DNA from: Monomorium pharaonis
Taxonomy: Eukaryota; Arthropoda; Insecta; Hymenoptera; Formicidae
Assembly: GCF_013373865.1 (NCBI RefSeq)
Contig: NC_050467.1
Coordinates: forward strand, 27,240,996 to 27,304,995
Direction: 5' to 3'
DNA length: 64,000 bases
Position 1 is the first letter of the stretch. The number at the start of each line of letters is the position of its first letter. Positions 24,001 to 35,744 of this stretch are shown here, in pieces. The position numbers and the translations under genes were made by a program. The notes beneath the pieces were generated by a model that was given only the letters and a program-made list of their open reading frames with translations, was not told the DNA's origin and made no database searches.

Positions 24001-24198
24001 ACAGGGGGTCGTTTTGTTGGTCATCCTCCAATGAATCGCAGCTCTACCGTCCCGGCTCGCGAACCAGGACGGAGACGCCGGAACGTAGCCCGGCTCTGCG
24101 ATTATGCGTATGTCCACGTATTCCTTCGCGGCAAGCTGTTCGTTTAGGTCCTGAGCAGCCCCGCTGTGGTTGGCATTTAACTGAATGAGTCTAGTCAT
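21055..24198 (-). pseudogene. ORF2 of TRAS-like element: endonuclease and reverse transcriptase, frameshifted
   Basis: Endonuclease-RT protein that nicks target DNA and primes cDNA synthesis. The likely start is ATG 24198 (MTRLIQLNAN), overlapping the ORF1 stop by eight bases; the frame is open upstream to 24213. N-terminal endonuclease: QLNANHSGAAQDL, GGDLNARSHLW, SDHHIISFE. RT: ARPICLLNEVGKIFERI, FGFRTGLSTVDAL, GVPQGSVLGPLLW and the catalytic YADD. The frame is lost near 21813, resumes in another frame to about 21320, and shifts again before a C-terminal CCHC-like finger (CWFC...H...C). The third frame ends at 21055. The total of about 1047 codons is near the size usual for the clade. Both shifts look like single-base changes. 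Confidence 0.85.
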
Positions 24199-24809
24199 TA
24201 CAGGGCGTAGCATAAGCCGTCCCCCTTGCGGCCCTCACCGAAGGATTCTCAGCGTGATTGATTTCCTCAGCGCTACTTGCCACACACTTGGCCAGTCCAA
24301 ATCGGTGGTTTGGATCTCGCCCCCGCGCTAGGCATAGTATGCACCTCGCAGGGAGCGTGCAGTCAACCACCCTATGGCCGGCCGCTCCGCAATTGAAGCA
24401 GAGGGCCGATCGGTCGATAGTAGACCTACAGTTTGCCGACAGATGACCGGCCTCCCAGCACTTGAAACAGCGCGGGGGTTTGGCCCTCAAAATTTCAATT
24501 CTCGCGACCGTCCAGCCGACGTAGAGTTTTCCGACGTCAGCCGCGCGGATTGCCGCGCCAACAGGACATCGGATCCGAACCGAGCCCAAGCCATTCAGCG
24601 CCCTCGTGACTCGCCCAGCCCGGATCTCGTCGGCAGCGCATCCCGCTGTTGCGCTCAGACGTTCAATGACCTCCGCGACAGTGACGGAGTCGTCAAAGCC
24701 AGAAATCCGGAGTTCTCCGGTGACAACCGGCCTGGAGACCCTTGCCGTGTCCCCGACACCCCTTAACTCCTGGGCAAGTTTGGACGCCAGTTCGTCCTTC
24801 TCTTTGCCT
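24191..24809 (-). pseudogene. ORF1 of TRAS-like element, 3' part
   Basis: Gag-like nucleic-acid-binding protein, truncated at its 5' end by the element boundary at 24809. It is open to the TAG at 24191. About 200 residues remain. C-terminal zinc knuckles are clear: CFKCWEAGHLSANC, CFNCGAAGHRVVDC and a third CILC...H...C, the triple arrangement typical of R1/TRAS ORF1. It overlaps the start of ORF2 by a few bases (ATGACTAG), a common coupling of the two ORFs in this clade. Confidence 0.85.
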
Positions 24810-24840
24810 TAACCTAACCTAACCTAACCTAACCTAACCT
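24810..24840 (+). repeat. Longest telomere-type tract in the window (six AACCT units)
   Basis: Exactly six AACCT units at 24811-24840, between the 5' end of the TRAS-like element and the TG start of the E LTR. Confidence 0.95.
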
Positions 24841-25410
24841 TGAAACCGTCCCCCAGAGTCAGCCTACGCCCCGGTCCATCGACATCACCAGAGGACATAG
24901 CCGGGACATCCTCAGCAGCACCAGCCGAACGCAAGGGGGCCAAGACTAAGGAAGCGGTCAGCATCACAATACAGCGGATGCAACAACCTGCGGCCGACCA
25001 AGAAGATCGCCAGCGAGAAGCCCCAACCCCATAGTGCACCCCAACAAATAGCGCATACACAAACATTTATTTTCTAACCTGCGCGTTAATCCTTTTGTTT
25101 TAATTAATATCAAGTACCTATTCATACCTCTTTTAGTGACTTACTATAAATTATCACTTCTTGTCATTTGCGCATGTCAACCCCTTAGCATAGGTTGCCA
25201 GTAAACGTGCGCCCATATTGTTTTAGTTATTTTTATAATAAATTATATCTACATTAGTTCATGCGTGTTAACCTTAATTTTAAGTCAGACATAAACGCGC
25301 GCCCACACCACCTTACTCATTTTATAAGATAATATAATAATCCCGCCTGCATTACATTGCATGCTTATATTCTTTAAAAAAGATATATTCCGCAAGCTAG
25401 TCCTTAAGAA

Positions 25411-25500
25411 ATGTTTTTTGTTCTTATCATGACTCTACTGACGTTGGTCATAATTTTGTTATTGGTCATGCTTGTGATCATTTTATGTTTTTCAAATTAA
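25411..25500 (+). CDS. Hydrophobic micro-ORF 1 in U3 of E LTR (29 aa, hypothetical)
   Basis: ATG to TAA, 29 codons, almost entirely L, V, I, M, T and F: a membrane-spanning-type peptide (MFFVLIMTLL...). An exact copy lies in the 3' LTR at 34126-34215. AT-rich DNA readily yields such ORFs and no independent homologue was found, so coding is uncertain. Confidence 0.25.
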   Translation: MFFVLIMTLLTLVIILLLVMLVIILCFSN

Positions 25501-25510
25501 TTATTAAAAA

Positions 25511-25606
25511 ATGTTATACTTACCTACTATTGTTATAATCACCTTAGTAGTCATCTTATTAATAATCATAGTTATAATAGCTATATGTTTGCCTGTATTC
25601 GCATAG
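25511..25606 (+). CDS. Hydrophobic micro-ORF 2 in U3 of E LTR (31 aa, hypothetical)
   Basis: Begins ten bases after the stop of the preceding micro-ORF. 31 codons, MLYLPTIVIITLVV... with a single long hydrophobic core ending in CLPVFA. The copy in the 3' LTR is 34226-34321. Two consecutive membrane-type peptides are unusual, and family B has a 48-aa hydrophobic ORF in its U3. Function unknown. Confidence 0.25.
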   Translation: MLYLPTIVIITLVVILLIIIVIIAICLPVFA

Positions 25607-26160
25607 CAGCGATTGCCATAATAATTTTCCTAGTTTTTTAGTACGGGCGACACAGTCGGATTAAAGCCATTTTCAGAACAAATTAGACTGAGCCATATTA
25701 CCTTTGTTTTTTTTTCATATATTAAAAAATCTGTCACTTAGACATGCTTGAAGCACAACTCTTGTGCTACGTTTGTTTTCTCTTCAATATCGTTAATTTA
25801 AGGCTCAACATAACCTTTTTGATTTCCTATGCATATTCCATGCACTTCTTGGTATCATGGCTTTAACCCGGCATAAAACACGTAATCGGTGTGGATTGCA
25901 CCTTAAGTGCAATCAACACATAATAGCTGCACTTGCAAGTGCAGTCCCCACCTTGGTGGTGGGGAGCCGCCAAGCTGGAGAGGGCAACATGTACGACGCC
26001 CACAGCGCATCCGAACCGCGCAGCCGAGCAAGCCGCGAGGAGTGGGGACTGCAGAGAAGTCCCGCGCCCGGGGGAAACGACGCCACGCACGGTTGGCGCG
26101 ACCCGACGGGAGGGGGAAGCCCGAGCGCTCCCGGCAGCGGCGCAGTCAGGCTTACGCGCG

Positions 26161-26210
26161 ATTGGCGGATTTTGACGGGAGGGAGAAGCGTCTCTCTCCC
26201 GAGTATAAAA
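26161..26210 (+). promoter_or_regulatory. E LTR core promoter (ATTGG box and TATA)
   Basis: ATTGG at 26161-26165 and TATAAAA at 26204-26210, followed by GCGAGCACCGAGAGCTCTTG, which is similar to the sequence after the B TATA box. A GTTGG box lies upstream near 26094. The duplicate is in the 3' LTR 8715 bases downstream. Confidence 0.6.
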
Positions 26211-26673
26211 GCGAGCACCGAGAGCTCTTGTGAGCTTTCGCGCGCCGGATATACAATTGCTAACATCGCGGATAGTAAAAGATAAGTTTTTTCCCGCGCG
26301 GTATATCGTAGCGATTACATCTCGAAGACACGAGATTACGCGAGTGCGTGAGTTCCGTGCTGTGCACGTTAAAAGCGTATTAAATACGCACGGCCGAATG
26401 CTAGTAGGCCGAAGTGTTCTCGGAAATCCGAAATCAAGCGAATCGTTTGTGAATAAGCGACGCGGACGGGTTCCTGTGAACAAAAATATCAGAGTTGAAT
26501 AAACCTTTGTTTTGTTGTTATTAATAAACACACTGTGTTGAGTTTATTCGCTCACCTATCTTTCCGACGTGCGTGCGAACCCTGAGACGCAACGGATTCC
26601 TGGCGAGCTGAGCTGAAACGATCCTGGAAACCAACGGGGCCACGGGTAAAACACCCCCTAAAACTATACTTAC

Positions 26674-26736
26674 CTGGTGAAGATCCTGTGGGATTGACGG
26701 CGACCTGGGAGGACATCCTGACGTTGACGGCAGCAC
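26674..26736 (-). other. Antisense exon-like block in E LTR
   Basis: On the minus strand CTTTCTGTTTCAG precedes a 63-base block ending ACCAG before GTAAGTATAG. Its first bases (GTGCTGCC) match those of the B and D blocks. Further acceptor-like CAG sites follow. Confidence 0.45.
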
Positions 26737-27020
26737 CTGAAACAGAAAGAAGATTAGTGATTAGTGATAATCGCGAAAAGTAGCGTTGTTGGTTTTGTGC
26801 GACGGCAAGTAAAGGCGTTCCACTTGTATTGTTCGTTCTTCCGGCACATCCGACGACGCAGGGCTTCCAGAGTAGCAGAGCTGAGCGACGATCCTGGAAG
26901 CTGGATCCTTGCCTCTTGGTGGATATAAAGAGGCTGGCGACTGTGACGACTTGCACAAAGTCTTTGGTGAGTTCCCATTTATCTTGATCTCGACTCGTGC
27001 CTATCGGTTATCCGGTCACA

Positions 27021-27357
27021 GTAGATAGGGGCCTGCCCACGCGTAAATCTGGGCCTGTAAATTTAGATCCGAAGTCCGATACGTTGCTAATCCGACGTTC
27101 AAGCCTAGTTCCGCACGTGTAACGTACGAGAAAGAGAACAAACACATCATTTTCTCCGCTTTTTTTCTCATTGAACAATGGCGACCGTGACAGGACGCAA
27201 CTAACTCGAATAAACGAACCGCGAGTGATCCCGCGAAACCAGTTCGTCGAGCATACGTTGTGATTTGCGTGTTAGCGTTGAAAGGCTTCCGAAAACAAAT
27301 TCTACACGAGTGATACCGCGATATTCCGAAGCGAGAATAGACACCGAGCGAGACAAA
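27021..27357 (+). other. Untranslated leader of element E with displaced tRNA-Arg primer site
   Basis: 337 bases between the LTR and the gag ATG. The 18-base primer-site sequence TGGCGACCGTGACAGGAC is at 27179-27196, 158 bases after the LTR end. The leader starts GTAGATAG directly after the LTR's CA. Nothing else recognisable. Confidence 0.7.
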
Positions 27358-30300
27358 ATGAGTAAGGAGGGCGAAACCGAACTTAGCGACATTCCCGACT
27401 TCACGAAACCGAGAGTACAACACTCTCCTAAAAAGAAGTCGAGCGATGAGCGAATCACGAGGTCCAAAGCAAAAACCGCGACGGAAAGCGCGAGCGAAGC
27501 GACGTCCGCGGAAACGCTTTCACTGGTCGAACAGAACGAAATCCTGCGTAAACGTCTCGAAGAGAGCGAAATGGCACGCAAGGATCAGAGTAGTTCTGCT
27601 AAAGGCGATGAACTCGTATTGTTGATGGCTGAAGTACGACAACGACTCGAGACGTTAGAAGCACGCGAACAACGGTGGCGTAAAGAATCCGACGGCGGTC
27701 GTAACGATCGTTCCCCAACGCCGGAATTAGCAGGCGCACCGGCGCGCGAGTCGACAGTCCGCGACGGAAATAGTCTGATACAAGCGCGTTTACCGCAGGG
27801 AGGATGGCTGAAAAGCCCGTACGAAGATTTAAAGTTTTACGGGAAGTCGGACTCTCAAAATCCTATAAAGTTCGTGAAACGATTCGAGAAGATCGCGACG
27901 TACGAACGGATTAGTGAAGCCGAACAACTTTATTTCTTTGCCAAATGCATGCGTGGAACCGCGTCAAACTGGTTCGACGTACGAGAACCAAGCGATATAC
28001 GCGAGGCAAAGGAAAAGTTTATCGAGTATTATTGGGGGGAGGAACAACAAGCGCGTTTTCGCGAGGACATATACACCGGCGTATATAAACAATCCGTCAA
28101 TAAGTCAATGTCGGAATACGCGCTAAACCTCGCGAAACAAGCCAAATACCTCGATCCACCCATGTCTGAGCTCGAAATCGTACGAAACTTAAAAAGACAC
28201 TTCGGAAAAGAAATTGCGAGAGAAGTGCGACCATTGACGGTCAAGGACGTAGAAGAGTTCGTCAAATTACTAGACGAGCTCGACTATGAAAGGAATCGCG
28301 CGAAAAAACTAGAACCGAGCGAGAAACCTCGAAAATACGTGGCGTCAAAAAAAACGTCTGTTGCCAAGCGAGCGATCGAGCCTCGACAACCGCCGGCCGA
28401 TGTAAACAAACGTCGCGAGAAAAAAGACGAGTCGACCGAGAAGCGTGTTGCGAGATGGCGAGACGCGCGCCGAGCCAACGACGACGCGGAACGTAAACAA
28501 AGAGCGCGTACTTATTCCAACGACCGATCAAAGAAACAAACAAAGCCCGAACTATCGAATCGATCCGACTCTGACGAGGACGAGTCGATAGGGCGCGAGA
28601 TAGTGCCGTACGACAAAAAATACGCGGAAAAGTCAAAACGGGAATACGCGGCTAGCAAACAAAGAGAGTCAGCGGAAAAACCTAAACCTGCGTTGAGAAA
28701 GGGCACGAAACCTCGTAAAAATTTAGCGGTTATAAAATCGATCGAAGGAAAATCCGACAGAGACAGCGATCGTGAAAAAACCGATGGCGAAACCAGCGAT
28801 AAGAGTTTGGCTATTATTCGGACTCGTGAGATAATGAGCGATATCGACGATGTGTCTAAACAAGACCAGAGTGCGGGCAGCGTAAAAGCCACGCCATACG
28901 TGCAAGTGCTAACGCGAGGCGTCCGTGTAAAAGCTCTAGTCGACACTGGGGCACAGGTATCGGCCGTTACGAAAGACTTGTTCGACAAGCTGAATTCGGA
29001 AGCTGTGCCAATGAAAATAATACCGATTCGTAAATTTCTACTACGCGGTGCCTTTAACGATAAAGGGCAACCCATTGCAAATAAAGTTCAGTTTGATTTT
29101 ACAATCGGAAAATTAGAATTTACACACGAATTCTACGTTGTGAAGAACTTGTCCTACGAGATGATCCTCGGAATGGATTTCTTGCAGGAACAAGCCGCGA
29201 TACTCGAGTGTCACGAGGAAAATTTCGCGGTAAAATTTACAAAAGAAAACGCGATGCCGCATAAGGTAATAAACGCGTTAGACGCTAAAGAAGCGGAAAT
29301 TTTATTAAATAAAACTCTAGAAAAGTATAAAGATCTGTTTCGCGAAAAAATCGGTAAGGTTACGCACTATCGGCACAAAATCGTGATGAAATGCGATAAG
29401 CCGTACAAGTCGAAACTGTACCCCATTGCCGATGCTCACCGTGAGCAAGTAAGAAAACACATACGCGAACTAGAACGCGACGGCGTTATAGAGAGATCGG
29501 CGACCCAGTACGTGAATCCTCTCGTAGCGGTTGTAAAAAGGTCGGGTGAGATTAGACTTTGTCTCGACGCGAGGCAATTAAACAAGTTTATGACGAATGA
29601 CCACGACCAGCCGCCTACTATAGACGAGGTGTTCCGACGAATAGGAAGCCGCAAATTCTTTACGACTCTTGACGTTGCCAAAGCGTTTTGGCAGATCCCG
29701 CTCGAGCCTGAATCCAAAAAATACACCGGATTCATGTTCGACAACCAGACCTATGTCTTTACCCGAATGCCGTTCGGTCTAAAGACCGCAGGCGCGTCGT
29801 TCACGCGAGCGATAAGGAAAGCACTGGGAGATGAGTGCGATCCGTTTACGATCGTATATCTCGATGATATACTGATCGCGTCCGAAACATGGGAGGAACA
29901 TCTCTTCCACTTAAATTACGTTTTAGAACGACTTCAGAAAGTCGGTTTCCGTCTAAACGTCGCAAAGTGCGAGTTCATGAAGCCGGAGATCAAGTTCTTG
30001 GGTCATACATTTGACCAGATCACGGCCGAAATGAACGAGGACACAAAGACGGCCATCAAGAACTTCGAACGACCACGAAACAAAAAAGCGGTACAAGCCT
30101 TCCTGGGCTTGGTCAATTGGGACCGCCGTTTCATTAAGGGTCTCGCGAACCTAGCTAAGCCTCTCGAAAATCTTTTGAAAAAACAGGTCAAGTTTGCCTG
30201 GACTGATGTCGAACAGCGTGCGTTTAACGAAATAAAGCGCGCGTTTGACGAGGCAGAAAAATTATTCGTAATTAGACCCAATAAGAAGTTCGGAATTTTT

Positions 30301-30456
30301 GTTGACGCGTCGAAATATGGACTTGGAGCTCGTTTGTATCAGTACAGCGACGAAGAGCCCGACATTAAACACACGATTGCGTACGCGAGTCGATCCCTTA
30401 AAGGCGCAGAACTTAACTACACCGTGACCAAGATCGAATGCCTAGCGCTCGTATGA
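27358..30456 (+). pseudogene. Element E gag-pol up to nonsense codon in RNase H
   Basis: Start chosen at ATG 27358 (MSKEGETELS), aligning with the starts of C and D. The frame is open from 27265, but the extra residues have no counterpart. Capsid-like Gag (GGWLKSPY near nt 27797, SNWFDVREP near nt 27965), protease DTGAQVSA near nt 28939, RT with YLDDILIAS near nt 29859, RNase H to LALV. The codon at 30454-30456 is TGA where every relative has TGG, giving one nonsense mutation. A second change just upstream replaces the Glu of TVTEIEC with Lys. No zinc knuckle in Gag. Confidence 0.9.
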
Positions 30457-33400
30457 GCGTTGAAAAAATGGCATGCCACCCTACTCGGGCGTAAGATTCG
30501 CGTCCATACGGATCACCGCGCGCTTAAATTCGTGACTTCGTGCGCAAATGATAGCAGCCGCATAGCGCGCTGGATATCATTCCTTAATGAGTTTGACCTC
30601 GAAATCTGCCACGTACCGGAAAAAGAGAACGTGACGGCGGATACCCTGTCGCGAAACAACGTTCAGAACGGTTACGTGAAAAGGGCGGAATTAACGAAAG
30701 TCATCGCTGCGATCCGCGCACCAAACGATGACAGCGAGACCAGCGATTGGGTTGAATTTATTAAGCACGCGCAATCACAAGATTCCCAATTGCAGGAAAA
30801 GCTTGCGAGCGAACCTGACAAATATAAGATCCGAGACGACCTAATACGCGTAAATACCGGTGAAGGTGAGAGAATTGCGGTCCCGGACTGTATCAGGTGG
30901 CGCCTAGTGCAAAAGGTGCATAGCTACTTGTTACACTTCGGAACAGACAAGACACTTAGTTTTGCGAAACGACTGTTCTCGATTAGTAGTATTGATAAGC
31001 TTACCCGCGACGTGGTTGCTTCCTGTCACACATGCCAAGCGACTAAATATAGCACGCGCGCAACAAGGGGAGTACAATATTACGACCTGCCGGAGCGACC
31101 AGGTCAGGTAATCTCTTTAGATTTATTCGGACCTTTACCCCAAACCGTTAAGGGTAACAGATACGTGTTAGTTTTACTAGATCAATTCTCGAAACTTACA
31201 AAACTATACACGATAAAAAATCAAAAACTCGAGACCATAATCGACACGTTGCAACTCGAAGCGTTTAACGAAATCGGTATTCCGGAGGAAATTTTAACAG
31301 ATAATGCCGGTCAATTCATAACCAACCGATGGCGCGAGTTCGCGACGGATATGGGGCTCACAGTGCGCAAAACAAGCCCGTATAACCCTCAATCGAACCC
31401 GGTTGAGAGGGTTATGCGCGAGCTGGGGCGCATAATTAGGGTTTACGCCTATGACCGTCAGGTCAGGTGGGACCGAATTATCAAGAGGGCTGAGGACACC
31501 ATAAACTCGACGACGCATTCGAGTACGGGTTTCAAGCCAGTCGACCTACATCGGGGCCAACAAGATCCACTGCACCTCGACGAGCGTTTGGAGCCGCAGC
31601 AGGAGGAAGACGAGAGGACGGCGGAAGAAATACTCCAGGCATCGATCGAAAAGGCAGCGGAGGTCCTAAACAGACGCGCGAGACTCCGAAAGGTGCAATC
31701 TGACAAGTCCGAAGAAGCCAAACCGTTGCAAGTCGGCGATCCGGTATGGGTCAAGCTCCATAGGAGAAGTGACGCCAGCAGGAGGTTGACCAGAAAAATT
31801 CATCTGGTATATGACGGTCCTTACAAAGTGGGTCAAATCATACGTGAGAACGCTTACCTAATAGTTGATGGCGACGATAACGCTGTTGGAGTGTATAATT
31901 CCCGGCAGCTGAAGCCACATAGGGAAGCCCGTATGATGGATCCGGTGCAGATAAATGCATTGGAAAATCCCTCGAAGACACCTACTGGAAGCCGCAAACC
32001 TGAAAAAGAAAGAAGAAAGATTAATAAAAAGGATAAAGAAGTAAGGTGCATAAACATGATGACTGTACCTGAAAATAAAAGAAAGATTAGTAATCGACAG
32101 ATCGACAGTTATATAGACAAGCTACGTCTAGATAACTCGAACGACCAAATGTCATTAAATGGTTCGAATGATGAAATCCACGACACGCAAACTTCCGACG
32201 TTCCAAGACACCCGAAGCGACGACCGAAACAACCCATCAGCGAGAAAGGGATGAGACACATCTCCCGCATAAAGAAATTGCTGACAGGTCGCATACCAAC
32301 GGGATGGATCTACGCCAAAGTCGAAGGTCAAGATATCAAAGTGACCATGGACGCCAGAGGGGAGTTTAACGTGATCACAAGTGGAGCAGTCGAGCTAATC
32401 GAAAAGGAAAATAACAGAGATCTGGCAAAGACAACCGAGTCAGCGAATATTCCCGCTTATCTAAAGCGAGAAAAGTGGACAAAAATCAAAGCGGTAACAG
32501 TCCACACACAAATTTTCTCAAGAGAGATAAACGTGGAAGCCATGATACTCGAAATGGCTGAGCCAATCCTGTTGATCGCGAGAAAGTCCAGAAAAGAGCT
32601 CGCGAACTTAATTAGAAACCCGGCGAGTCCAAAAGAAAAACTGGAACGATGGGGCAAAACCAAATCCAAGTTGGAAATGCAGCGAATCAAGAACCAGCTA
32701 GATACTACCCGGACTGAAGGAGAGAGATCAAAACAACCCAAGGGACAGCCCGAGAGCAGAAGGAGACGTCAAGACGATCCATTGGACGTGCTCATCCCGG
32801 AGGTAGAGACGGCAGTCCAAACTGAAGGGAATTCCAGCGGCGACGACTGTGAACTGACCACAAGGCACGAAATCAGCCCTATTCTCACCACGACTAAGCG
32901 CTCATCAAATGTAAGCGACCAGATCTCTATTTCCCGCATGAAACCGGTAGTTATCATAAGCAACAAGGATTGCGCCCGAAAGTGCAGTCCGGTAACGCGC
33001 ATTGCACCCGAAAGTGCAAACCCGACTAGTAAATCGCGAAGTCACGAATCAAAAGATAAACGCGAAATAAATAACACAAACGAAGTAACTATCTGTCAGA
33101 TTAGCGATAGCGAAAATTCCGCATCGTCCGACACGGGTATAGAGATGCGATTAAATAATAAAGGAAAAATTACGCGCGAAAAGGCGAACGAAAACGTTAC
33201 GTTAGACAAGTCAATAAGTCAAGCGCGAGCCAAAAATTTAGTCATTACACACGACGATTCATCTTTATACGAAGTCGTGATTTGCGATAAGCAACAAAGC
33301 GCATGTAACTGGTACGTAGGTAGGCGATCCGAAACCGCGTCGAATAAAACCATCGGAACTAGCGATAGGCTTAGGGATACCGAAAGCAAAAAGATATCGA

Positions 33401-33546
33401 ACAAACCGAAGGCACGTGATAAGCCGAACACGCAACCAGACCAAAATACACTTTCTCGAGCGACGAATCCAGTGAGGAAGAACCGCCTACGCCCAAAAAA
33501 GGTAAGGCGCTTCGTCTGGTCAAAAAGTCCAGACGAAGCCCCTTAG
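30457..33546 (+). pseudogene. Element E pol after the nonsense codon: RNase H end, integrase, shortened C-terminal extension
   Basis: The same frame continues after 30456. TDHRAL near nt 30510, integrase HFGTDK near nt 30937 and CHTCQ near nt 31028, core LDLFGP, LTDNAGQF and SNPVER (nt 31118-31410), GPY near nt 31818, second protease-like DARGEFNVIT near nt 32350. The YEVVICD...WYV motif lies near nt 33270-33315. About 1.25 kb present in B is missing around 33440-33460. After this junction the conserved tail (SSDESSEEEPPTPKK, then the LTR-encoded end to 33749) lies in another frame, so this frame stops early at 33546. Confidence 0.88.
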
Positions 33547-33555
33547 AGGGGGCAT

Positions 33556-35735
33556 TGAAACCGTCCCCCAGAGTCAGCCTACGCCCCGGTCCATCGACAT
33601 CACCAGAGGACATAGCCGGGACATCCTCAGCAGCACCAGCCGAACGCAAGGGGGCCAAGACTAAGGAAGCGGTCAGCATCACAATACAGCGGATGCAACA
33701 ACCTGCGGCCGACCAAGAAGATCGCCAGCGAGAAGCCCCAACCCCATAGTGCACCCCAACAAATAGCGCATACACAAACATTTATTTTCTAACCTGCGCG
33801 TTAATCCTTTTGTTTTAATTAATATCAAGTACCTATTCATACCTCTTTTAGTGACTTACTATAAATTATCACTTCTTGTCATTTGCGCATGTCAACCCCT
33901 TAGCATAGGTTGCCAGTAAACGTGCGCCCATATTGTTTTAGTTATTTTTATAATAAATTATATCTACATTAGTTCATGCGTGTTAACCTTAATTTTAAGT
34001 CAGACATAAACGCGCGCCCACACCACCTTACTCATTTTATAAGATAATATAATAATCCCGCCTGCATTACATTGCATGCTTATATTCTTTAAAAAAGATA
34101 TATTCCGCAAGCTAGTCCTTAAGAAATGTTTTTTGTTCTTATCATGACTCTACTGACGTTGGTCATAATTTTGTTATTGGTCATGCTTGTGATCATTTTA
34201 TGTTTTTCAAATTAATTATTAAAAAATGTTATACTTACCTACTATTGTTATAATCACCTTAGTAGTCATCTTATTAATAATCATAGTTATAATAGCTATA
34301 TGTTTGCCTGTATTCGCATAGCAGCGATTGCCATAATAATTTTCCTAGTTTTTTAGTACGGGCGACACAGTCGGATTAAAGCCATTTTCAGAACAAATTA
34401 GACTGAGCCATATTACCTTTGTTTTTTTTTCATATATTAAAAAATCTGTCACTTAGACATGCTTGAAGCACAACTCTTGTGCTACGTTTGTTTTCTCTTC
34501 AATATCGTTAATTTAAGGCTCAACATAACCTTTTTGATTTCCTATGCATATTCCATGCACTTCTTGGTATCATGGCTTTAACCCGGCATAAAACACGTAA
34601 TCGGTGTGGATTGCACCTTAAGTGCAATCAACACATAATAGCTGCACTTGCAAGTGCAGTCCCCACCTTGGTGGTGGGGAGCCGCCAAGCTGGAGAGGGC
34701 AACATGTACGACGCCCACAGCGCATCCGAACCGCGCAGCCGAGCAAGCCGCGAGGAGTGGGGACTGCAGAGAAGTCCCGCGCCCGGGGGAAACGACGCCA
34801 CGCACGGTTGGCGCGACCCGACGGGAGGGGGAAGCCCGAGCGCTCCCGGCAGCGGCGCAGTCAGGCTTACGCGCGATTGGCGGATTTTGACGGGAGGGAG
34901 AAGCGTCTCTCTCCCGAGTATAAAAGCGAGCACCGAGAGCTCTTGTGAGCTTTCGCGCGCCGGATATACAATTGCTAACATCGCGGATAGTAAAAGATAA
35001 GTTTTTTCCCGCGCGGTATATCGTAGCGATTACATCTCGAAGACACGAGATTACGCGAGTGCGTGAGTTCCGTGCTGTGCACGTTAAAAGCGTATTAAAT
35101 ACGCACGGCCGAATGCTAGTAGGCCGAAGTGTTCTCGGAAATCCGAAATCAAGCGAATCGTTTGTGAATAAGCGACGCGGACGGGTTCCTGTGAACAAAA
35201 ATATCAGAGTTGAATAAACCTTTGTTTTGTTGTTATTAATAAACACACTGTGTTGAGTTTATTCGCTCACCTATCTTTCCGACGTGCGTGCGAACCCTGA
35301 GACGCAACGGATTCCTGGCGAGCTGAGCTGAAACGATCCTGGAAACCAACGGGGCCACGGGTAAAACACCCCCTAAAACTATACTTACCTGGTGAAGATC
35401 CTGTGGGATTGACGGCGACCTGGGAGGACATCCTGACGTTGACGGCAGCACCTGAAACAGAAAGAAGATTAGTGATTAGTGATAATCGCGAAAAGTAGCG
35501 TTGTTGGTTTTGTGCGACGGCAAGTAAAGGCGTTCCACTTGTATTGTTCGTTCTTCCGGCACATCCGACGACGCAGGGCTTCCAGAGTAGCAAAACTGAG
35601 CGACGATCCTGGAAGCTGGATCCTTGCCTCTTGGTGGATATAAAGAGGCTGGCGACTGTGACGACTTGCACAAAGTCTTTGGTGAGTTCCCATTTATCTT
35701 GATCTCGACTCGTGCCTATCGGTTATCCGGTCACA
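33556..35735 (+). repeat. 3' LTR of element E
   Basis: A 2180-bp copy of 24841-27020, with two visible substitutions near 35592-35594. It is preceded by AGAGGGGGCAT in the polypurine-tract position and followed by ACCTAACCT. Confidence 0.95.
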
Positions 35736-35744
35736 ACCTAACCT
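35736..35744 (+). repeat. Telomere-type repeat between E and the solo B LTR
   Basis: ACCTAACCT, between TCACA of E and TGAAACCGACC of the solo LTR. Confidence 0.9.

Larger units (their letters stand above)
20544..24809 (-). mobile_element. TRAS/R1-type non-LTR retrotransposon, 5'-truncated
   Basis: About 4.3 kb on the minus strand. It starts within ORF1 at 24809 and ends with a run of about 13 A (20544-20556 on the + strand as T). Both ends abut CCTAA repeats. It carries a partial ORF1 with CCHC knuckles and an ORF2 with apurinic-type endonuclease and RT. Insertion into TTAGG repeats and the ORF style recall the TRAS/SART group of the R1 clade. The missing 5' part fits incomplete reverse transcription. 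ORF2 has two apparent frameshifts, so the copy is dead. Confidence 0.88.
24841..27020 (+). repeat. 5' LTR of element E
   Basis: A 2180-bp LTR, TGAAACCGTCC...CCGGTCACA. Features in order: coding tail of gag-pol (to 25034), AT-rich U3 with two hydrophobic small ORFs, an imperfect GTGCA inverted repeat near 25894-25916, CCAAT-type boxes, TATAAAA at 26204-26210, AATAAA at 26498-26503, antisense splice-like sites 26550-26740, and TGGCGACTGTGA at 26935. Confidence 0.95.
24841..35735 (+). mobile_element. Complete family E LTR retrotransposon, very recent, coding-defective
   Basis: A 10.9-kb element with two 2180-bp LTRs (24841-27020 and 33556-35735) that appear to differ at only two bases (near 26877 and 35592). 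It is flanked by AACCT repeats. Gag-pol has a nonsense codon in RNase H and a deletion plus frameshift in the C-terminal extension. Near-identical LTRs with a multiply broken gene suggest very recent damage or mobilisation in trans. Confidence 0.95.

Noticed and set aside
25863..26531. 222-codon minus-strand ORF in the E LTR
   Set aside because: It overlaps the promoter, R and polyadenylation signal, has no recognisable domain, and exists in duplicate only because the LTR is duplicated.
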